DNA of 47,945 nt from Desulfobacterales bacterium (GCA_030066785.1 JASJAZ010000025.1:1-47945); one strand, 5' to 3'. Shown: positions 36,506 through 46,125, counted from the stretch's first letter. A program made the numbers and translations. Notes: generated from the sequence alone by a model not told the origin.

Positions 36506-38002
36506 ATGAACTGTTTCAAGCATCTATGGGGAAGGCCTATCACGGTGGTGATTATTATGAGTCTGTTATTCTTATCGCCACTGCTGGCAGGACCGGCACA
36601 CGCCGGCAAGTATGACGGTGTTACCATCAATATCATGACCTTTACCGGACCGCAGATTGCCGAACCTCTGCAACGCCGCGCACCGGAATTCAAAAAACTA
36701 ACCGGTGCAACCGTTAATGTGATCACGGTTCCCTTTTCAGATCTTTATACCAAACTGCTGACAGATTGGGCCACCGGAACCAACAGCATCGATGCGGCCG
36801 TGTTTGCACCGCAGTGGATGGCAGATTATGTGGGACCCGGCTATTTGGAGGATATCAGTACACGCATCGCCAAGGACAAGGCCCTTGAGCTGGATGATAT
36901 CGGTGAATTCTTTCGTGAATTCAGTATGAAATTCGGTGGTAAAACCTACACCATCACTTTGGATGGCGATTTTCAGATTGCATATTACCGGTCGGATTTG
37001 TTGAAAAAGGCCGGTATGAAGCCCCCGCGAACGTGGGATGACTATCTGGCCATTGCCAAAAAATTTCACGGCCAAGATATGAACGGTGACGGCAAACCGG
37101 ATTACGGTTCCTGCATCTCTAAAAAACGCAATGCCCAAGCATTCTGGATGATCACATCGGTGTGGGGCGGTTTTATTCAGGCTAAAGGGACCTCCGAAGG
37201 CGCTTTCTTTGACCTCAAAACCATGAAACCGCTGGTAAACAACGAGGCCTTTGCCGCCGCATTGGATGTCTACGTGGAGTCCACCAAATATGGACCGCCG
37301 GATGAAATCAATTTGGATGTCGGGGATACCCGAGGTTTATTTACCAGCGGTCGCTGCGCCCTCAGTGTGGACTGGGGTGACATCGGCACCCTGGCTATCG
37401 ATCCCAAAACCTCCAAGGTTCAGGATAAGGTCGGTGCCGTCATTTTACCGGGATCCAAAAAAGTGCTGGATCGCGCCACCGGCAAACTCATAGCATGTAA
37501 TTCAAGCCGTTGCCCCCACGCTGTGAATGGCATCAACCATGCACCTTTTGCCGCTTTCGGCGGCTGGTCCGGGGGTATCAACGCTGCAGCCAAGCAGAAA
37601 GTAAAGGATGCCGCTTATGATTTCTTTTCCTACATGAGCCAGCCGGCGCAATCCAATGTCGACGTTACCATCGGCATCACCGGATTCAATCCGTATCGCA
37701 TCTCACAATTCGAAAATCTGGACGTGTGGATCAAGGCCGGCATGAGCCGTCAGGCCGCCGAAGATTATCTGGTGGCCATTAAGGCCAGCCTCAACAGCCC
37801 CAACATGGTCTTGGATCTGCGCATCCCGCAAAATCAACGCTATCAGCAGATCGTGCTCGACACTGCCATTGCCCGGCTGCTTGCGGGCGAAATCACCAAA
37901 GCACAATGCATGCAAGAAATCGAAAACGGATGGGAAGAAATTACCGAAGAGCTGGGCCGCAAAGAACAGCTCAAAGCCTACCGAGCTACTTTAGGGCGAT
38001 GA
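36506..38002 (+). CDS. Sugar ABC transporter substrate-binding protein
   Basis: The 498-residue protein starts after AAAAGGAGGGAGG with a Sec signal peptide (residues 1 to about 33, ending PAHA). It lacks a lipobox cysteine, so it should be a soluble periplasmic protein. The rest resembles the family 1 extracellular sugar-binding proteins (VTINIMTFTGPQ, RSDLLKKAGMKPPRTWDDY). Around residue 191 DMNGDGKPDYG looks like an EF-hand calcium loop inserted after the fold's usual FHGQ segment. It is longer than the usual 420 or so residues. It heads an importer operon with two permeases and an ATPase. The neighbouring fucose-type genes suggest a deoxy-sugar or an oligosaccharide as ligand. Confidence 0.88.
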   Translation: MNCFKHLWGRPITVVIIMSLLFLSPLLAGPAHAGKYDGVTINIMTFTGPQIAEPLQRRAPEFKKLTGATVNVITVPFSDLYTKLLTDWATGTNSIDAAVFAPQWMADYVGPGYLEDISTRIAKDKALELDDIGEFFREFSMKFGGKTYTITLDGDFQIAYYRSDLLKKAGMKPPRTWDDYLAIAKKFHGQDMNGDGKPDYGSCISKKRNAQAFWMITSVWGGFIQAKGTSEGAFFDLKTMKPLVNNEAFAAALDVYVESTKYGPPDEINLDVGDTRGLFTSGRCALSVDWGDIGTLAIDPKTSKVQDKVGAVILPGSKKVLDRATGKLIACNSSRCPHAVNGINHAPFAAFGGWSGGINAAAKQKVKDAAYDFFSYMSQPAQSNVDVTIGITGFNPYRISQFENLDVWIKAGMSRQAAEDYLVAIKASLNSPNMVLDLRIPQNQRYQQIVLDTAIARLLAGEITKAQCMQEIENGWEEITEELGRKEQLKAYRATLGR

Positions 38003-38051
38003 TTTCATAACGGGTCCGGCGCTTGGGTCGGACCCGCCTTAGGAATAGGCG

Positions 38052-39158
38052 ATGAAGAAAAGGCTGGCCGCATTTTCTGAGTGGGCCGATATGCGGGCTC
38101 CGGCGGTGTTCATTTTACCGGCCATTATGGTCATTTTGATGCTGGCCATATTCCCGCTGATTGTCTCGCTTTATTTATCACTCTCCCGCTTCAAATTCAT
38201 CAAGGGAGGGTTCAGTTTAAAGTTCATCGGTTTATTGAACTATAAAAAGCTGCTTGTGGGCAGCCAGCAATTTCATTTTTTAGGGGTATTCGGGAAACTA
38301 ACCGTTTTAGAAATAGGGATTCTCATCCTTGCCGCTGTTTTGTTAATTGTATGGCTGGTGCGTTATTTTCGTAGCGGTCGGCTTTCCATCATCGGGGTGC
38401 TGGGCCGCCTGATATTGACCACCGGTGTTTTGGCGCTTACCTGGCTGATACTACTGACCATCAATCAAAACGGATATCCCGGAACGCTGGTAGTCACTAT
38501 TTTCTATGTGGTGTTCGGCGTGCTGATCCAGTTCCTCATCGGTCTGGGGTTGGCCCTGCTGTGTGCGCAACGGATACCGGGGCGTAATTTCTTTCGCCTG
38601 GTTTTCTTCTTCCCTTTGATGGTGACACCGGTCGGCATCGCCTATACCTTCCGAATGCTGGTCGATACCACCATCGGCCCGTTTACGCCAATCTGGGAAT
38701 TTTTCGGCTGGGGAGCGATACCGTGGGTGACGATCCCATGGGCCGCGCGCTGGGTAATTTTGCTGGGTGATACCTGGCAATGGACGCCCTTTATGTTCAT
38801 CGTCCTGCTGGCCGCCCTGGAAAATCAGCCCAGGGATCAGGTGGAAGCCGCTATTGTGGATGGGGCTTCAGGGTGGCAGATTTTTCGGGATATCACCTGG
38901 CCGGCCATCATCCCGGTATGTGTAACCCTGATTCTTATCCGATTGATTGAAGCTTTTAAAATCATCGACTTGCCCAACGTGCTAACCAATGGCGGACCAG
39001 GAATTGCCTCGGAATCCTTGACCCTGCACTCCTTTATGGCCTGGCGCACCCTCGATTTAGGCGGTTCGGCGGCCGTAGCGTACATGCTGCTATTTATTTC
39101 GGTATTTTTTGCGATGTCCTTTGTAAACTTTGCCAGTCACAGATTGAAAGACGCATGA
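38052..39158 (+). CDS. Sugar ABC transporter permease (MalF/UgpA type)
   Basis: The 368-residue membrane protein has about eight hydrophobic helices rather than the usual six. The first is near residues 17-40, and the ABC-transporter coupling (EAA) loop is EAAIVDGASGWQIFRDITWP near residue 265. Two extra helices (about residues 80-98 and 113-136) sit between helix 1 and the conserved core. It forms the channel with the next permease, whose start overlaps its stop by 4 bases. The ATPase later in the operon powers it. Confidence 0.9.
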   Translation: MKKRLAAFSEWADMRAPAVFILPAIMVILMLAIFPLIVSLYLSLSRFKFIKGGFSLKFIGLLNYKKLLVGSQQFHFLGVFGKLTVLEIGILILAAVLLIVWLVRYFRSGRLSIIGVLGRLILTTGVLALTWLILLTINQNGYPGTLVVTIFYVVFGVLIQFLIGLGLALLCAQRIPGRNFFRLVFFFPLMVTPVGIAYTFRMLVDTTIGPFTPIWEFFGWGAIPWVTIPWAARWVILLGDTWQWTPFMFIVLLAALENQPRDQVEAAIVDGASGWQIFRDITWPAIIPVCVTLILIRLIEAFKIIDLPNVLTNGGPGIASESLTLHSFMAWRTLDLGGSAAVAYMLLFISVFFAMSFVNFASHRLKDA

Positions 39159-40204
39159 GCACCAAAAGATCAATTTATCAAATCTTATTTGAAGCCAAGT
39201 CCATCGATGATGTTGCACCGGTTCCTAAAACCCTGACTTACATCATTCTGGGATTCTGGACTTTCGTGTGCCTTTTTCCTTTATACTGGCTTATTGTAAC
39301 ATCATTTAAAATCCCCATCCAAGTGCACGACGGTCCGATGTATTTTCCGGGTATCGATTTCAAGCCATCCATGCATGCCTGGTATTATATCTTCGTCGAC
39401 TTGGGCAACGACACCCTGCGCCCTTATTTCAACACCATCATCGTTTCTATCTCCAGTTCCATAATTGCTGTAGTCATCGGCAGCATGGCCGGCTACGCCC
39501 TAACCCGTATTACCTATCAGCCCAAGTTGGGTTCCGTGCTGATGTTTATCGGCACCCTGGTTCTTACAGTCATTTCCGTGGTGTGGCTTGGATTGGCGTG
39601 GCCGATCGCCCTGGCTTCAGGATTGGCATTATACGTCGTCATGCTGACCACCGTGGGGCGCAGATTTAAAAAGTCGTTGCATAACAATGATATCGCCTTT
39701 TTTATGATTTCCCAGCGAATTTTACCACCGGTCGCGGTGGTCATTCCCATATATGTTCTCTTCCAGCGAATAGGCCTGCTGGACACCCACGCGGCCTTGA
39801 TCATTACTTATACAGCAGTGAATCTACCGATTGTGGTGTGGTTGATGCGCGACTTCTTTGAAAGCATTCCGATGGATCTTGAAGAAAGCGCCGCCCTGGA
39901 CGGTGCATCCCGCTATCGCGTTTTTTTTACCATTATATTGCCACTGTCTAAACCAGGATTGGCGGCAACCTTTCTTCTAGTGTTGATCCTGTGCTGGAAT
40001 GAATATTTAATTGCACTGTTTCTTTCCACGGCCAATGCGCAAACGCTGCCGCTTTTGGTTGCCGCCATGAATGCCACGCGCGGACCTCAATGGTGGTATA
40101 TGGCGGTCGTCATCATCATCATGATTACCCCGGTGATTGCCATCACCATAGTCCTGCAACGCTTCATCACCCGCGGATTGCTAATCGGTGCTGTTAAAGG
40201 TTGA
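39155..40204 (+). CDS. Sugar ABC transporter permease (MalG/UgpE type)
   Basis: The 349-residue membrane protein overlaps the previous permease by 4 bases (ATGA). It has the EAA loop EESAALDGASRYRVFFTIILP near residue 245 and the usual C-terminal helices. As in its partner there is an insertion: after the GYALTRI helix a two-helix stretch (about residues 128-170) and a basic linker are added before the conserved SQRILPPVAVVIPIYVLF helix. This gives about eight helices instead of six and explains the length above the usual 280. Confidence 0.9.
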   Translation: MSTKRSIYQILFEAKSIDDVAPVPKTLTYIILGFWTFVCLFPLYWLIVTSFKIPIQVHDGPMYFPGIDFKPSMHAWYYIFVDLGNDTLRPYFNTIIVSISSSIIAVVIGSMAGYALTRITYQPKLGSVLMFIGTLVLTVISVVWLGLAWPIALASGLALYVVMLTTVGRRFKKSLHNNDIAFFMISQRILPPVAVVIPIYVLFQRIGLLDTHAALIITYTAVNLPIVVWLMRDFFESIPMDLEESAALDGASRYRVFFTIILPLSKPGLAATFLLVLILCWNEYLIALFLSTANAQTLPLLVAAMNATRGPQWWYMAVVIIIMITPVIAITIVLQRFITRGLLIGAVKG

Positions 40205-40254
40205 GAGAGAATAGCTGGGGTCACAGTCAACCTAACTGTGGATTGAGATATCAA

Positions 40255-41313
40255 ATGAAGGTTCAACTGAAAAACATCACCAAACGATTCGGCGACGTGG
40301 TTGCCGTCAACCAGGTCAATTTAGATATCAAAGAAGGCGAATTCCTGGTTTTATTAGGGCCGTCAGGTTGTGGGAAAACCACAGCCCTGCGTATGATCGC
40401 CGGGCTTGAATCCATCGACGAGGGCGATATCTATATTGGCGATAAACGTGTCAATGATGTCTTGCCCAAATACCGCGATGTGGCCATGGTTTTTCAAAGC
40501 TATGCCCTTTATCCCCATATGACGGTAGCCGCCAATATTGGTTACCCGTTGAAACTCCGCGGGGTCGATAAGACGGAACGTCAGGAAGCCATTATCAACA
40601 CTGCCCGTTTGGTGCGTCTTGATGAATTGCTGGACCGCTACCCGAAGCAATTATCGGGCGGACAGCGACAGCGGGTGGCTTTGGCTCGTGCGATTGTCCG
40701 GCGACCCCAAGTTTTTCTCATGGACGAACCGCTTTCGAACCTTGATGCCAAACTGCGGGGAAAAATGCGGGCTGAGTTAAAACATTTACAGCACGAACTC
40801 GGCATAACCACCATTTATGTGACCCACGATCAAATTGAGGCCATGACCCTGGCCCAACGGGTGGCCATCATGTCACAAGGTGTCCTGCAACAAATCAACA
40901 CACCTAAAAATATCTATAATGATCCCGACAACCTTTTTGTGGCAGGTTTCATTGGGTCGCCCACCATGAATTTTCTAAACGGAGAGCTTGAAGATGGCGA
41001 TTTTGTCATGACCGGATGTCGGATAAAAAAGGTTGGGAAAGGATCCCGCGAAAACATCATTTTGGGCATCCGGCCTGAAGATATGCAAATTATCGCCAAT
41101 GGGGAAAGCCAGATTCAAGCGATGCTTTACTCCGTAGAATTGACAGGTGATCAAACCATTGTCACGGCCAAACTGAATGAAATCGATTTAACGGTTCGGG
41201 AAGACAAGGACTACAGCGGACGCATTGATCAAATGGTCCAAATCAGAGTGGATCAATCAAAGATTTTTTTATTTGACGCCGCCAGTGGTAAACGCATCCG
41301 GTATGAAACTTAG
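40255..41313 (+). CDS. Sugar ABC transporter ATP-binding protein (MalK/UgpC type)
   Basis: I use the ATG at 40255, where the normal N terminus KVQLKNITKRFG begins, giving 352 residues. A TTG at 40201 overlapping the permease stop is possible but adds a non-conserved leader. Walker A is GPSGCGKTT, the ABC signature is LSGGQRQRVALARA and Walker B is VFLMDEPLSNLD, followed by the H-loop in TIYVTHDQ. A C-terminal TOBE domain (about 240-352) is of the kind that binds regulators in MalK. It completes the importer operon. Confidence 0.93.
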   Translation: MKVQLKNITKRFGDVVAVNQVNLDIKEGEFLVLLGPSGCGKTTALRMIAGLESIDEGDIYIGDKRVNDVLPKYRDVAMVFQSYALYPHMTVAANIGYPLKLRGVDKTERQEAIINTARLVRLDELLDRYPKQLSGGQRQRVALARAIVRRPQVFLMDEPLSNLDAKLRGKMRAELKHLQHELGITTIYVTHDQIEAMTLAQRVAIMSQGVLQQINTPKNIYNDPDNLFVAGFIGSPTMNFLNGELEDGDFVMTGCRIKKVGKGSRENIILGIRPEDMQIIANGESQIQAMLYSVELTGDQTIVTAKLNEIDLTVREDKDYSGRIDQMVQIRVDQSKIFLFDAASGKRIRYET

Positions 41314-41386
41314 AGCTAAAATATCGAACAACGAGTCTTGAAAAAAGTAATTTTATTTATTGACCACAAAAAGTTGGGAAAAGCAA

Positions 41387-42970
41387 ATGAGCCAAAAAAT
41401 CTATTTAATTTCCAATGGTGATTTTAGAGATTCAGCCTGCCGGGAGTGCTGGCCGAAGCAACAAGAAACCTTAAAAGCGGTGGAAGCCGCCTTCAACCAA
41501 CTGGGACACGACACCGAAGTCTGGCCGCGGTTCGATCCCCAACGTGAGCATGGGTTCATTACCAAACAGTACGAAGGCACCCAGGCCTTTGCACAAATCG
41601 ATCCCAAAGCACCAGTTGTAGTTGTTTTAAGCATCTGGGCCTATTCGCACCATGTGTGCGGCCCATTGCAAACCCACAAAGGGCCGATTCTACTGCTGGC
41701 CAATTTCGACGGCACCTGGCCGGGATTGGTGGCCTTGCTGAACCATACCGGCACTTTGGATCGCTTGTGTGTAAAGCACTCACGACTGTGGAGTGAGAAT
41801 TTTGCCGATGACGTGCAATTCATGCAACAGCTAAAAACGTGGTGTGAGACTGGCGAAGTCCACCACGACCACTCGCATCTGGTGGATGCGGATTCACTTA
41901 CGCTGGCGCCTGAAGCGAATGCATTGGGCCAAGCGCTGGCCGCCGATATTCTTCAGAACAAGCGCATCATGGGCCAGTTGGATCCGGGTTGTATGGGAAT
42001 GCTCAATGCTCTGATTAATCCGGCCAAAATGGGTGCCATCGGTTTCCCGGTTGAGTTGCTGAACCAGTCGGATTTGTTGGCGGAGATGGAACTGGTGTCG
42101 GATAAGGAAGCCCAGGGGCATTTAAATTGGCTGGCGGCCAAAGGGGTTTGGTTTAACTGGGGGGTCGATCAATATGAAGAACTGGTCCATTCCCAAGTCC
42201 TGGCACAGATGAAAATGTATTCGGCGGCGGCACGGATTTATAAACGCTTCGGTTTGAGTGCCATTGGTATCCCTTATCAGCTGGGCCTGGTGCGCTGTGT
42301 ACCGTCATCGGATCTGCCGGAAGGCATGCTCAATAACGGTGAACGGCCGGATGTGGTGGATCCTGACACCGGTGACGTCATTAATGCGGGCAAGCCGATC
42401 GTGCATTTTAACGAAGGCGACATGGGATCAGGTATTCCCCAGGTATTGATGCATGATATCTATGCAAGGAAAGGCTTGCCACCGGAAACCACCCTACATG
42501 ATATCCGTTGGGGCCGTGAATATGACGGCAAGTTTATCTGGGTGTTTGAAATATCCGGTGGCGCCCCGCCGGCCCATTTTGGTGGCTGGGCCAATGCCAA
42601 AGTGTATCGCCAACCGCGCATGTATTTTCCGCTGGGAGGCGGCACCTGCTCCGGGATATGCAAGCCGGGGACCATCACCTGGGCCAGATTCTATGAACAA
42701 TATGGAGAGATCGGAATGGATTGCGGCATTGGCGAAGTGATTGAATTGCCGTCGGATGAAACCCAGGACCGCCTGGAAAAGACAACGGCAGAATGGCCCA
42801 TCGCCAATGCATATATTCCCGGTTACGGCCGCGATCAATGCATGGCCACCCATATGTCGAATCACATCACCATCGGTTATGGTGATATTTTGCAGGAATT
42901 GGTAGCCACCTGCTTGCATCTGGAAATTCCCACGCGAGTGGCCGGTGATGTCAAAGATACGCTTGCATAA
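41387..42970 (+). CDS. L-fucose-isomerase-like protein
   Basis: The 527-residue protein starts at the ATG at 41387 (GGGAAAAG upstream) rather than the TTG 27 bases earlier. It resembles the L-fucose/L-arabinose isomerase family. The N-terminal substrate domain begins KIYLISNGDFRDS. The segment HFNEGDMGSGIPQVLM carries the Glu and Asp expected to hold the catalytic metal. The C-terminal domain contains GGGTCSGICKPGTITWARF. It would convert an aldose such as L-fucose to its ketose before the kinase and aldolase encoded upstream. It is far enough from E. coli FucI that its substrate cannot be fixed, and SQ-type isomerases also belong to related families. It follows the importer ATPase by 73 bases. 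Confidence 0.75.
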   Translation: MSQKIYLISNGDFRDSACRECWPKQQETLKAVEAAFNQLGHDTEVWPRFDPQREHGFITKQYEGTQAFAQIDPKAPVVVVLSIWAYSHHVCGPLQTHKGPILLLANFDGTWPGLVALLNHTGTLDRLCVKHSRLWSENFADDVQFMQQLKTWCETGEVHHDHSHLVDADSLTLAPEANALGQALAADILQNKRIMGQLDPGCMGMLNALINPAKMGAIGFPVELLNQSDLLAEMELVSDKEAQGHLNWLAAKGVWFNWGVDQYEELVHSQVLAQMKMYSAAARIYKRFGLSAIGIPYQLGLVRCVPSSDLPEGMLNNGERPDVVDPDTGDVINAGKPIVHFNEGDMGSGIPQVLMHDIYARKGLPPETTLHDIRWGREYDGKFIWVFEISGGAPPAHFGGWANAKVYRQPRMYFPLGGGTCSGICKPGTITWARFYEQYGEIGMDCGIGEVIELPSDETQDRLEKTTAEWPIANAYIPGYGRDQCMATHMSNHITIGYGDILQELVATCLHLEIPTRVAGDVKDTLA

Positions 42971-43059
42971 AGTGATCTAAAAATATCACATCAGATCTTG
43001 AAAGTTTCATACGTCAAGGAAATAAGGATTCCCGAGTCTGACACCTTTAAAAAACACTC

Positions 43060-43086
43060 TGGTTGGGCAACCAAATAATTTTTTAA
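43060..43086 (+). terminator. Possible weak intrinsic terminator after the isomerase gene
   Basis: TGGTT (43060-43064) and AACCA (43069-43073) form a short stem with a GGGC loop, followed by AATAATTTTTTAA. The stem is only five pairs, so termination would be partial at best. Confidence 0.35.
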
Positions 43087-43247
43087 TCTGCAATACGGGC
43101 AATGCTGACTTGGGTTGTGAAATGGGGAAACGACTGCCTATCGTTTCGCGAGGTGTTGCTCTAAGGATAATAATCTCCTGCCCGTGCCATATTTAGCGAT
43201 TCCAATGGCTCGTTTCTTCAAGAGCCTTCCTATGAAAGGAGGCCCAC

Positions 43248-43679
43248 ATGCTAATTGGGATATCACCTGTCATAAGCCCGGAGATGCTGGCCATTTTACA
43301 TCGGATGGGACATGGAGATGAAATCGTTCTGGCGGATGCTCATTTCCCCGGTGAAACCTTCGGTCAACGGCTCATTCGCGCGGATGGCCTAAGAATCCCA
43401 CAATTGTTGGATGGTATATTACCGTTGTTCGCCCTGGACGACTATGTCGACAGCCCTCTCATTATGATGGCGCCCGTTGAAAATGACAATTTGGATCCTG
43501 CTGTTGAAGAATCTTACCAGCAGGTGATTCACAAACATTGGCCCAACACTCCTCCGATTGAACGCATCGAGCGCTTCGCTTTCTATGAACGTACCAAACA
43601 AGCCTTTGTTGTGGTAATGACCGGCGAAACCGCCAAGTACGGCAATATCATCCTCAAAAAGGGCGTAACGCCCAGCTAA
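43248..43679 (+). CDS. RbsD/FucU-family sugar mutarotase
   Basis: The 143-residue protein has the FucU/RbsD pattern: [26 protein letters not shown] at the N terminus and [19 protein letters not shown] with [12 protein letters not shown] at the C terminus. These proteins interconvert alpha and beta anomers of fucose or ribose. An AAAGGAGG ribosome binding site precedes the ATG. It is separated from the isomerase gene by 277 bases that hold a weak terminator and no other gene. Its presence is the best single pointer to L-fucose or a similar deoxy-sugar as substrate of the locus. Confidence 0.87.
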   Translation: MLIGISPVISPEMLAILHRMGHGDEIVLADAHFPGETFGQRLIRADGLRIPQLLDGILPLFALDDYVDSPLIMMAPVENDNLDPAVEESYQQVIHKHWPNTPPIERIERFAFYERTKQAFVVVMTGETAKYGNIILKKGVTPS

Positions 43680-43697
43680 TTGGAGCCACGCCGGAGT

Positions 43698-43735
43698 CTA
43701 TGAGATCTTGTAATTTTTTTATTCAGATCTCATAG
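43698..43735 (+). terminator. Perfect 11-bp hairpin between FucU-like and aldo/keto reductase genes
   Basis: CTATGAGATCT (43698-43708) and AGATCTCATAG (43725-43735) are perfect inverted arms. The 16-base loop is T-rich (TGTAATTTTTTTATTC). No T-run follows the stem, so it is not a classic terminator. It could be a processing or transcript-end signal, or a DNA operator. Confidence 0.45.
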
Positions 43736-43793
43736 CGACAGCTTTTATATTGATACGAATTATTCCTTTAGCGATGCTTGGAGCGTTTGACAA

Positions 43794-44840
43794 ATGCATA
43801 CAACATCTGGCAATTCATTCCAGCTTGACAGCGATGGCATCGATCCGAATCTGATTCCCAAGAAAAAATTATACACCGGTTCAGAGATACCCTGTATCGG
43901 ACTGGGTACATTCGGCTCGGATAAAATATCCGGCGGGAAAGTTGCTGATGCCGTTAAAGGTGCAGCTGCGGTAGGTTACCGGCATTTTGATTGTGCTTCG
44001 GTCTATGCCAATGAACATTTCATCGGGGATTCATTACAGGATCTGATCAGGGGAGGTATTCAGCGCGAGGATCTTTGGATTACATCCAAACTATGGAACG
44101 ATAAACATGGTAAAGATGATGTTATCCCTTCGTGTGAAAAGTCGCTTAAGGATCTAAAACTCAATTATCTGGATCTATATCTGATACATTGGCCCTTTCC
44201 CAATTACCACCCGCCTGGTTGTGATGTGACATCGCGCAGCTCTCATGCCAAACCATACATCCATGAAAATTTTATGAAAACATGGCGTCAAATGGAAAAG
44301 CTTGTTGATATGAAGCTTGTGAAGCACATCGGAACTTCAAATATGACGATTCCCAAACTAAGTCGGGTTCTCCGAGATGCCAAGATAAAACCCGCCTGCA
44401 ATGAAATGGAGCTTCACCCTCATTTCCAACAGCCGGAGCTGTTTAAATTTGTCGTCGATAACGAAATCGTACCCATTGGGTATTCGCCGCTCGGATCGCC
44501 TAATCGTCCCGAGCGTGACAGAACCCCGGATGACACGGTTGATACGGCGGACCCTGTCATTGTTGAAATCGCTGCTAGGCTCAATATTCACCCCGCCCTT
44601 GTGTGCTTAAAATGGGCGGTTCAGCGCGGGCAAATCCCCATCCCCTTCTCCACTGATCGGAACCACTACCTCGGCAACATTAAATGCGTAATGGATCCTC
44701 CGCTGACCGATGATGAAATGCAGGCCATCAAAAGCATCGACAAAAACTGCCGTCTTATAAAGGGACAAGTGTTTTTATGGAAAGCCAATCAGAATTGGCA
44801 AGATCTATGGGATGTAGATGGAAAGATAACACCACCATAA
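43794..44840 (+). CDS. Aldo/keto reductase (AKR family)
   Basis: The 348-residue NAD(P)H-dependent reductase has the family tetrad: Asp and Tyr in HFDCASVYANE, Lys in TSKLWN and His in LIHWPF. The barrel core follows as usual, ending with IPIPFSTDRNHYLGN for the cofactor. An N-terminal extension of about 28 residues precedes the normal start near KKKLYTGSEIPCIGLG. Its likely role in this locus is reduction of lactaldehyde or of the sugar itself. It lies 114 bases after the FucU-like gene with a hairpin between them. Confidence 0.88.
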   Translation: MHTTSGNSFQLDSDGIDPNLIPKKKLYTGSEIPCIGLGTFGSDKISGGKVADAVKGAAAVGYRHFDCASVYANEHFIGDSLQDLIRGGIQREDLWITSKLWNDKHGKDDVIPSCEKSLKDLKLNYLDLYLIHWPFPNYHPPGCDVTSRSSHAKPYIHENFMKTWRQMEKLVDMKLVKHIGTSNMTIPKLSRVLRDAKIKPACNEMELHPHFQQPELFKFVVDNEIVPIGYSPLGSPNRPERDRTPDDTVDTADPVIVEIAARLNIHPALVCLKWAVQRGQIPIPFSTDRNHYLGNIKCVMDPPLTDDEMQAIKSIDKNCRLIKGQVFLWKANQNWQDLWDVDGKITPP

Positions 44841-44897
44841 AAAATCTTCAATATATTGTAAATTAACGAAGCAAATGGAGTTTCATCAGGAGGAACC

Positions 44898-45959
44898 ATG
44901 GTTGATAAGATGAAGGGGGCCATACTGCCCGGAAACAGTACCACCGAGTTAAAGGATTTTCCCATTCCTGAACCCGGTCATGGCCAGGTGCTGATTGCAA
45001 TGAAATCATCGACCATTTGCGGCAGTGACATTCGTGCCATTTACCACGAACATCTCGGCAAAGGCCCCGAGGGCTATCAGGGTGTGATTGCCGGCCATGA
45101 ACCCTGCGGACAGATTGCGGTTGAGGGACCGGGATTAAAACGCTTTAAAAATGGCGATCGGGTCATTATCTACCATATATCCGGGTGCGGTGTTTGTAAC
45201 GATTGTCGCCGGGGCTATATGATTTCCTGCACCAGTTCATACCGCGCCGCCTATGGCTGGCAACGTGATGGCGGAATGGCACCGTATCTTCTGGCAGACG
45301 AAAAAGACCTTGTGTTGCTGCCGGACGAGCTTTCATATACAGACGGCGCTCAAATTGCCTGTGGATTTGGAACCGTGTATGAAGGACTTAAAAAAGGCGG
45401 CATATGCGGTGATGATGCTGTCCTGGTAATTGGGCTTGGGCCGGTTGGATTGGCAACCCTGATGCTGGCCAAGGCAATGGGCGCCAACAAGCTTATCGGG
45501 ATTGATACGGTGAAAGAACGGCTAGAGCTTTCCCGAAATATGGGTTTGGCTGATTATCTGTTTACGGCAGGCTCTGATAATGTTGACGAAGTCAAACGCA
45601 TTACCGGTGGTCAGGGCGTTGAATGCGCCATCGATGCCAGCGGCAGTGATCAGGGCCGGTTGGCTGCAATTCGTGCCACCCGCAAATGGGGCAAAATTGT
45701 GCTTGTGGGCGAAGGCGGTGGGGTAACGTTTAACCCCAGCCCGGATATCATCCACGACCAAAAGACCATTTACGGATCATGGGTTACCAGCATATGGCGC
45801 ATGGAAGAATTAGTTGAGCGCATTGCACGTTGGCAAATTCATCCCGAAGATTTGGTAACCCACCGGTTCCCGCTGGATAAAGTAGATGAAGCCTATGCTT
45901 TAATGGCCGGCGGGAAATGTGGTAAAGTAGCGGTCTGCTTCGATGAAGAAAATAGATAA
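44898..45959 (+). CDS. Zinc-dependent alcohol dehydrogenase family protein
   Basis: The 353-residue medium-chain dehydrogenase has the catalytic zinc ligands in ICGSD and AGHEPCG and four structural zinc cysteines in GCGVCNDCRRGYMISC. The nucleotide-binding site is GLGPVGLATLMLAKAMGA. It resembles sorbitol and threonine dehydrogenase relatives. An AGGAGG ribosome binding site precedes the ATG, and the gene follows the aldo/keto reductase by 57 bases. It may oxidise a sugar or polyol or reduce lactaldehyde, but the substrate is not shown. Confidence 0.9.
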   Translation: MVDKMKGAILPGNSTTELKDFPIPEPGHGQVLIAMKSSTICGSDIRAIYHEHLGKGPEGYQGVIAGHEPCGQIAVEGPGLKRFKNGDRVIIYHISGCGVCNDCRRGYMISCTSSYRAAYGWQRDGGMAPYLLADEKDLVLLPDELSYTDGAQIACGFGTVYEGLKKGGICGDDAVLVIGLGPVGLATLMLAKAMGANKLIGIDTVKERLELSRNMGLADYLFTAGSDNVDEVKRITGGQGVECAIDASGSDQGRLAAIRATRKWGKIVLVGEGGGVTFNPSPDIIHDQKTIYGSWVTSIWRMEELVERIARWQIHPEDLVTHRFPLDKVDEAYALMAGGKCGKVAVCFDEENR

Positions 45960-46125
45960 AACTTTGAGCCCGAAATAAATTAATGCTGGTGAAATCAGTT
46001 CAAAACAGAAAAAAGATATTATCAAAAATCTGACAAAGTCTAGCGAAAATTAATTCTAAACCCAAAACCGATATGGGCATCATAAAGATCTTCTAAATTG
46101 CCTGCCTAAAATGGGGGAATAGATT

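Noticed and set aside
36295..36615. 106-residue plus-strand frame before and over the binding-protein gene
   Set aside because: It runs through the candidate promoter and ribosome binding site and into the signal peptide of the true gene in another frame.
43131..43146. Weak sigma-54-like sequence before the FucU-like gene
   Set aside because: GG-N10-GC spacing occurs (TGGGG...TGCC) but most consensus positions other than the GG and GC are wrong, and the site is about 100 bases from the gene.
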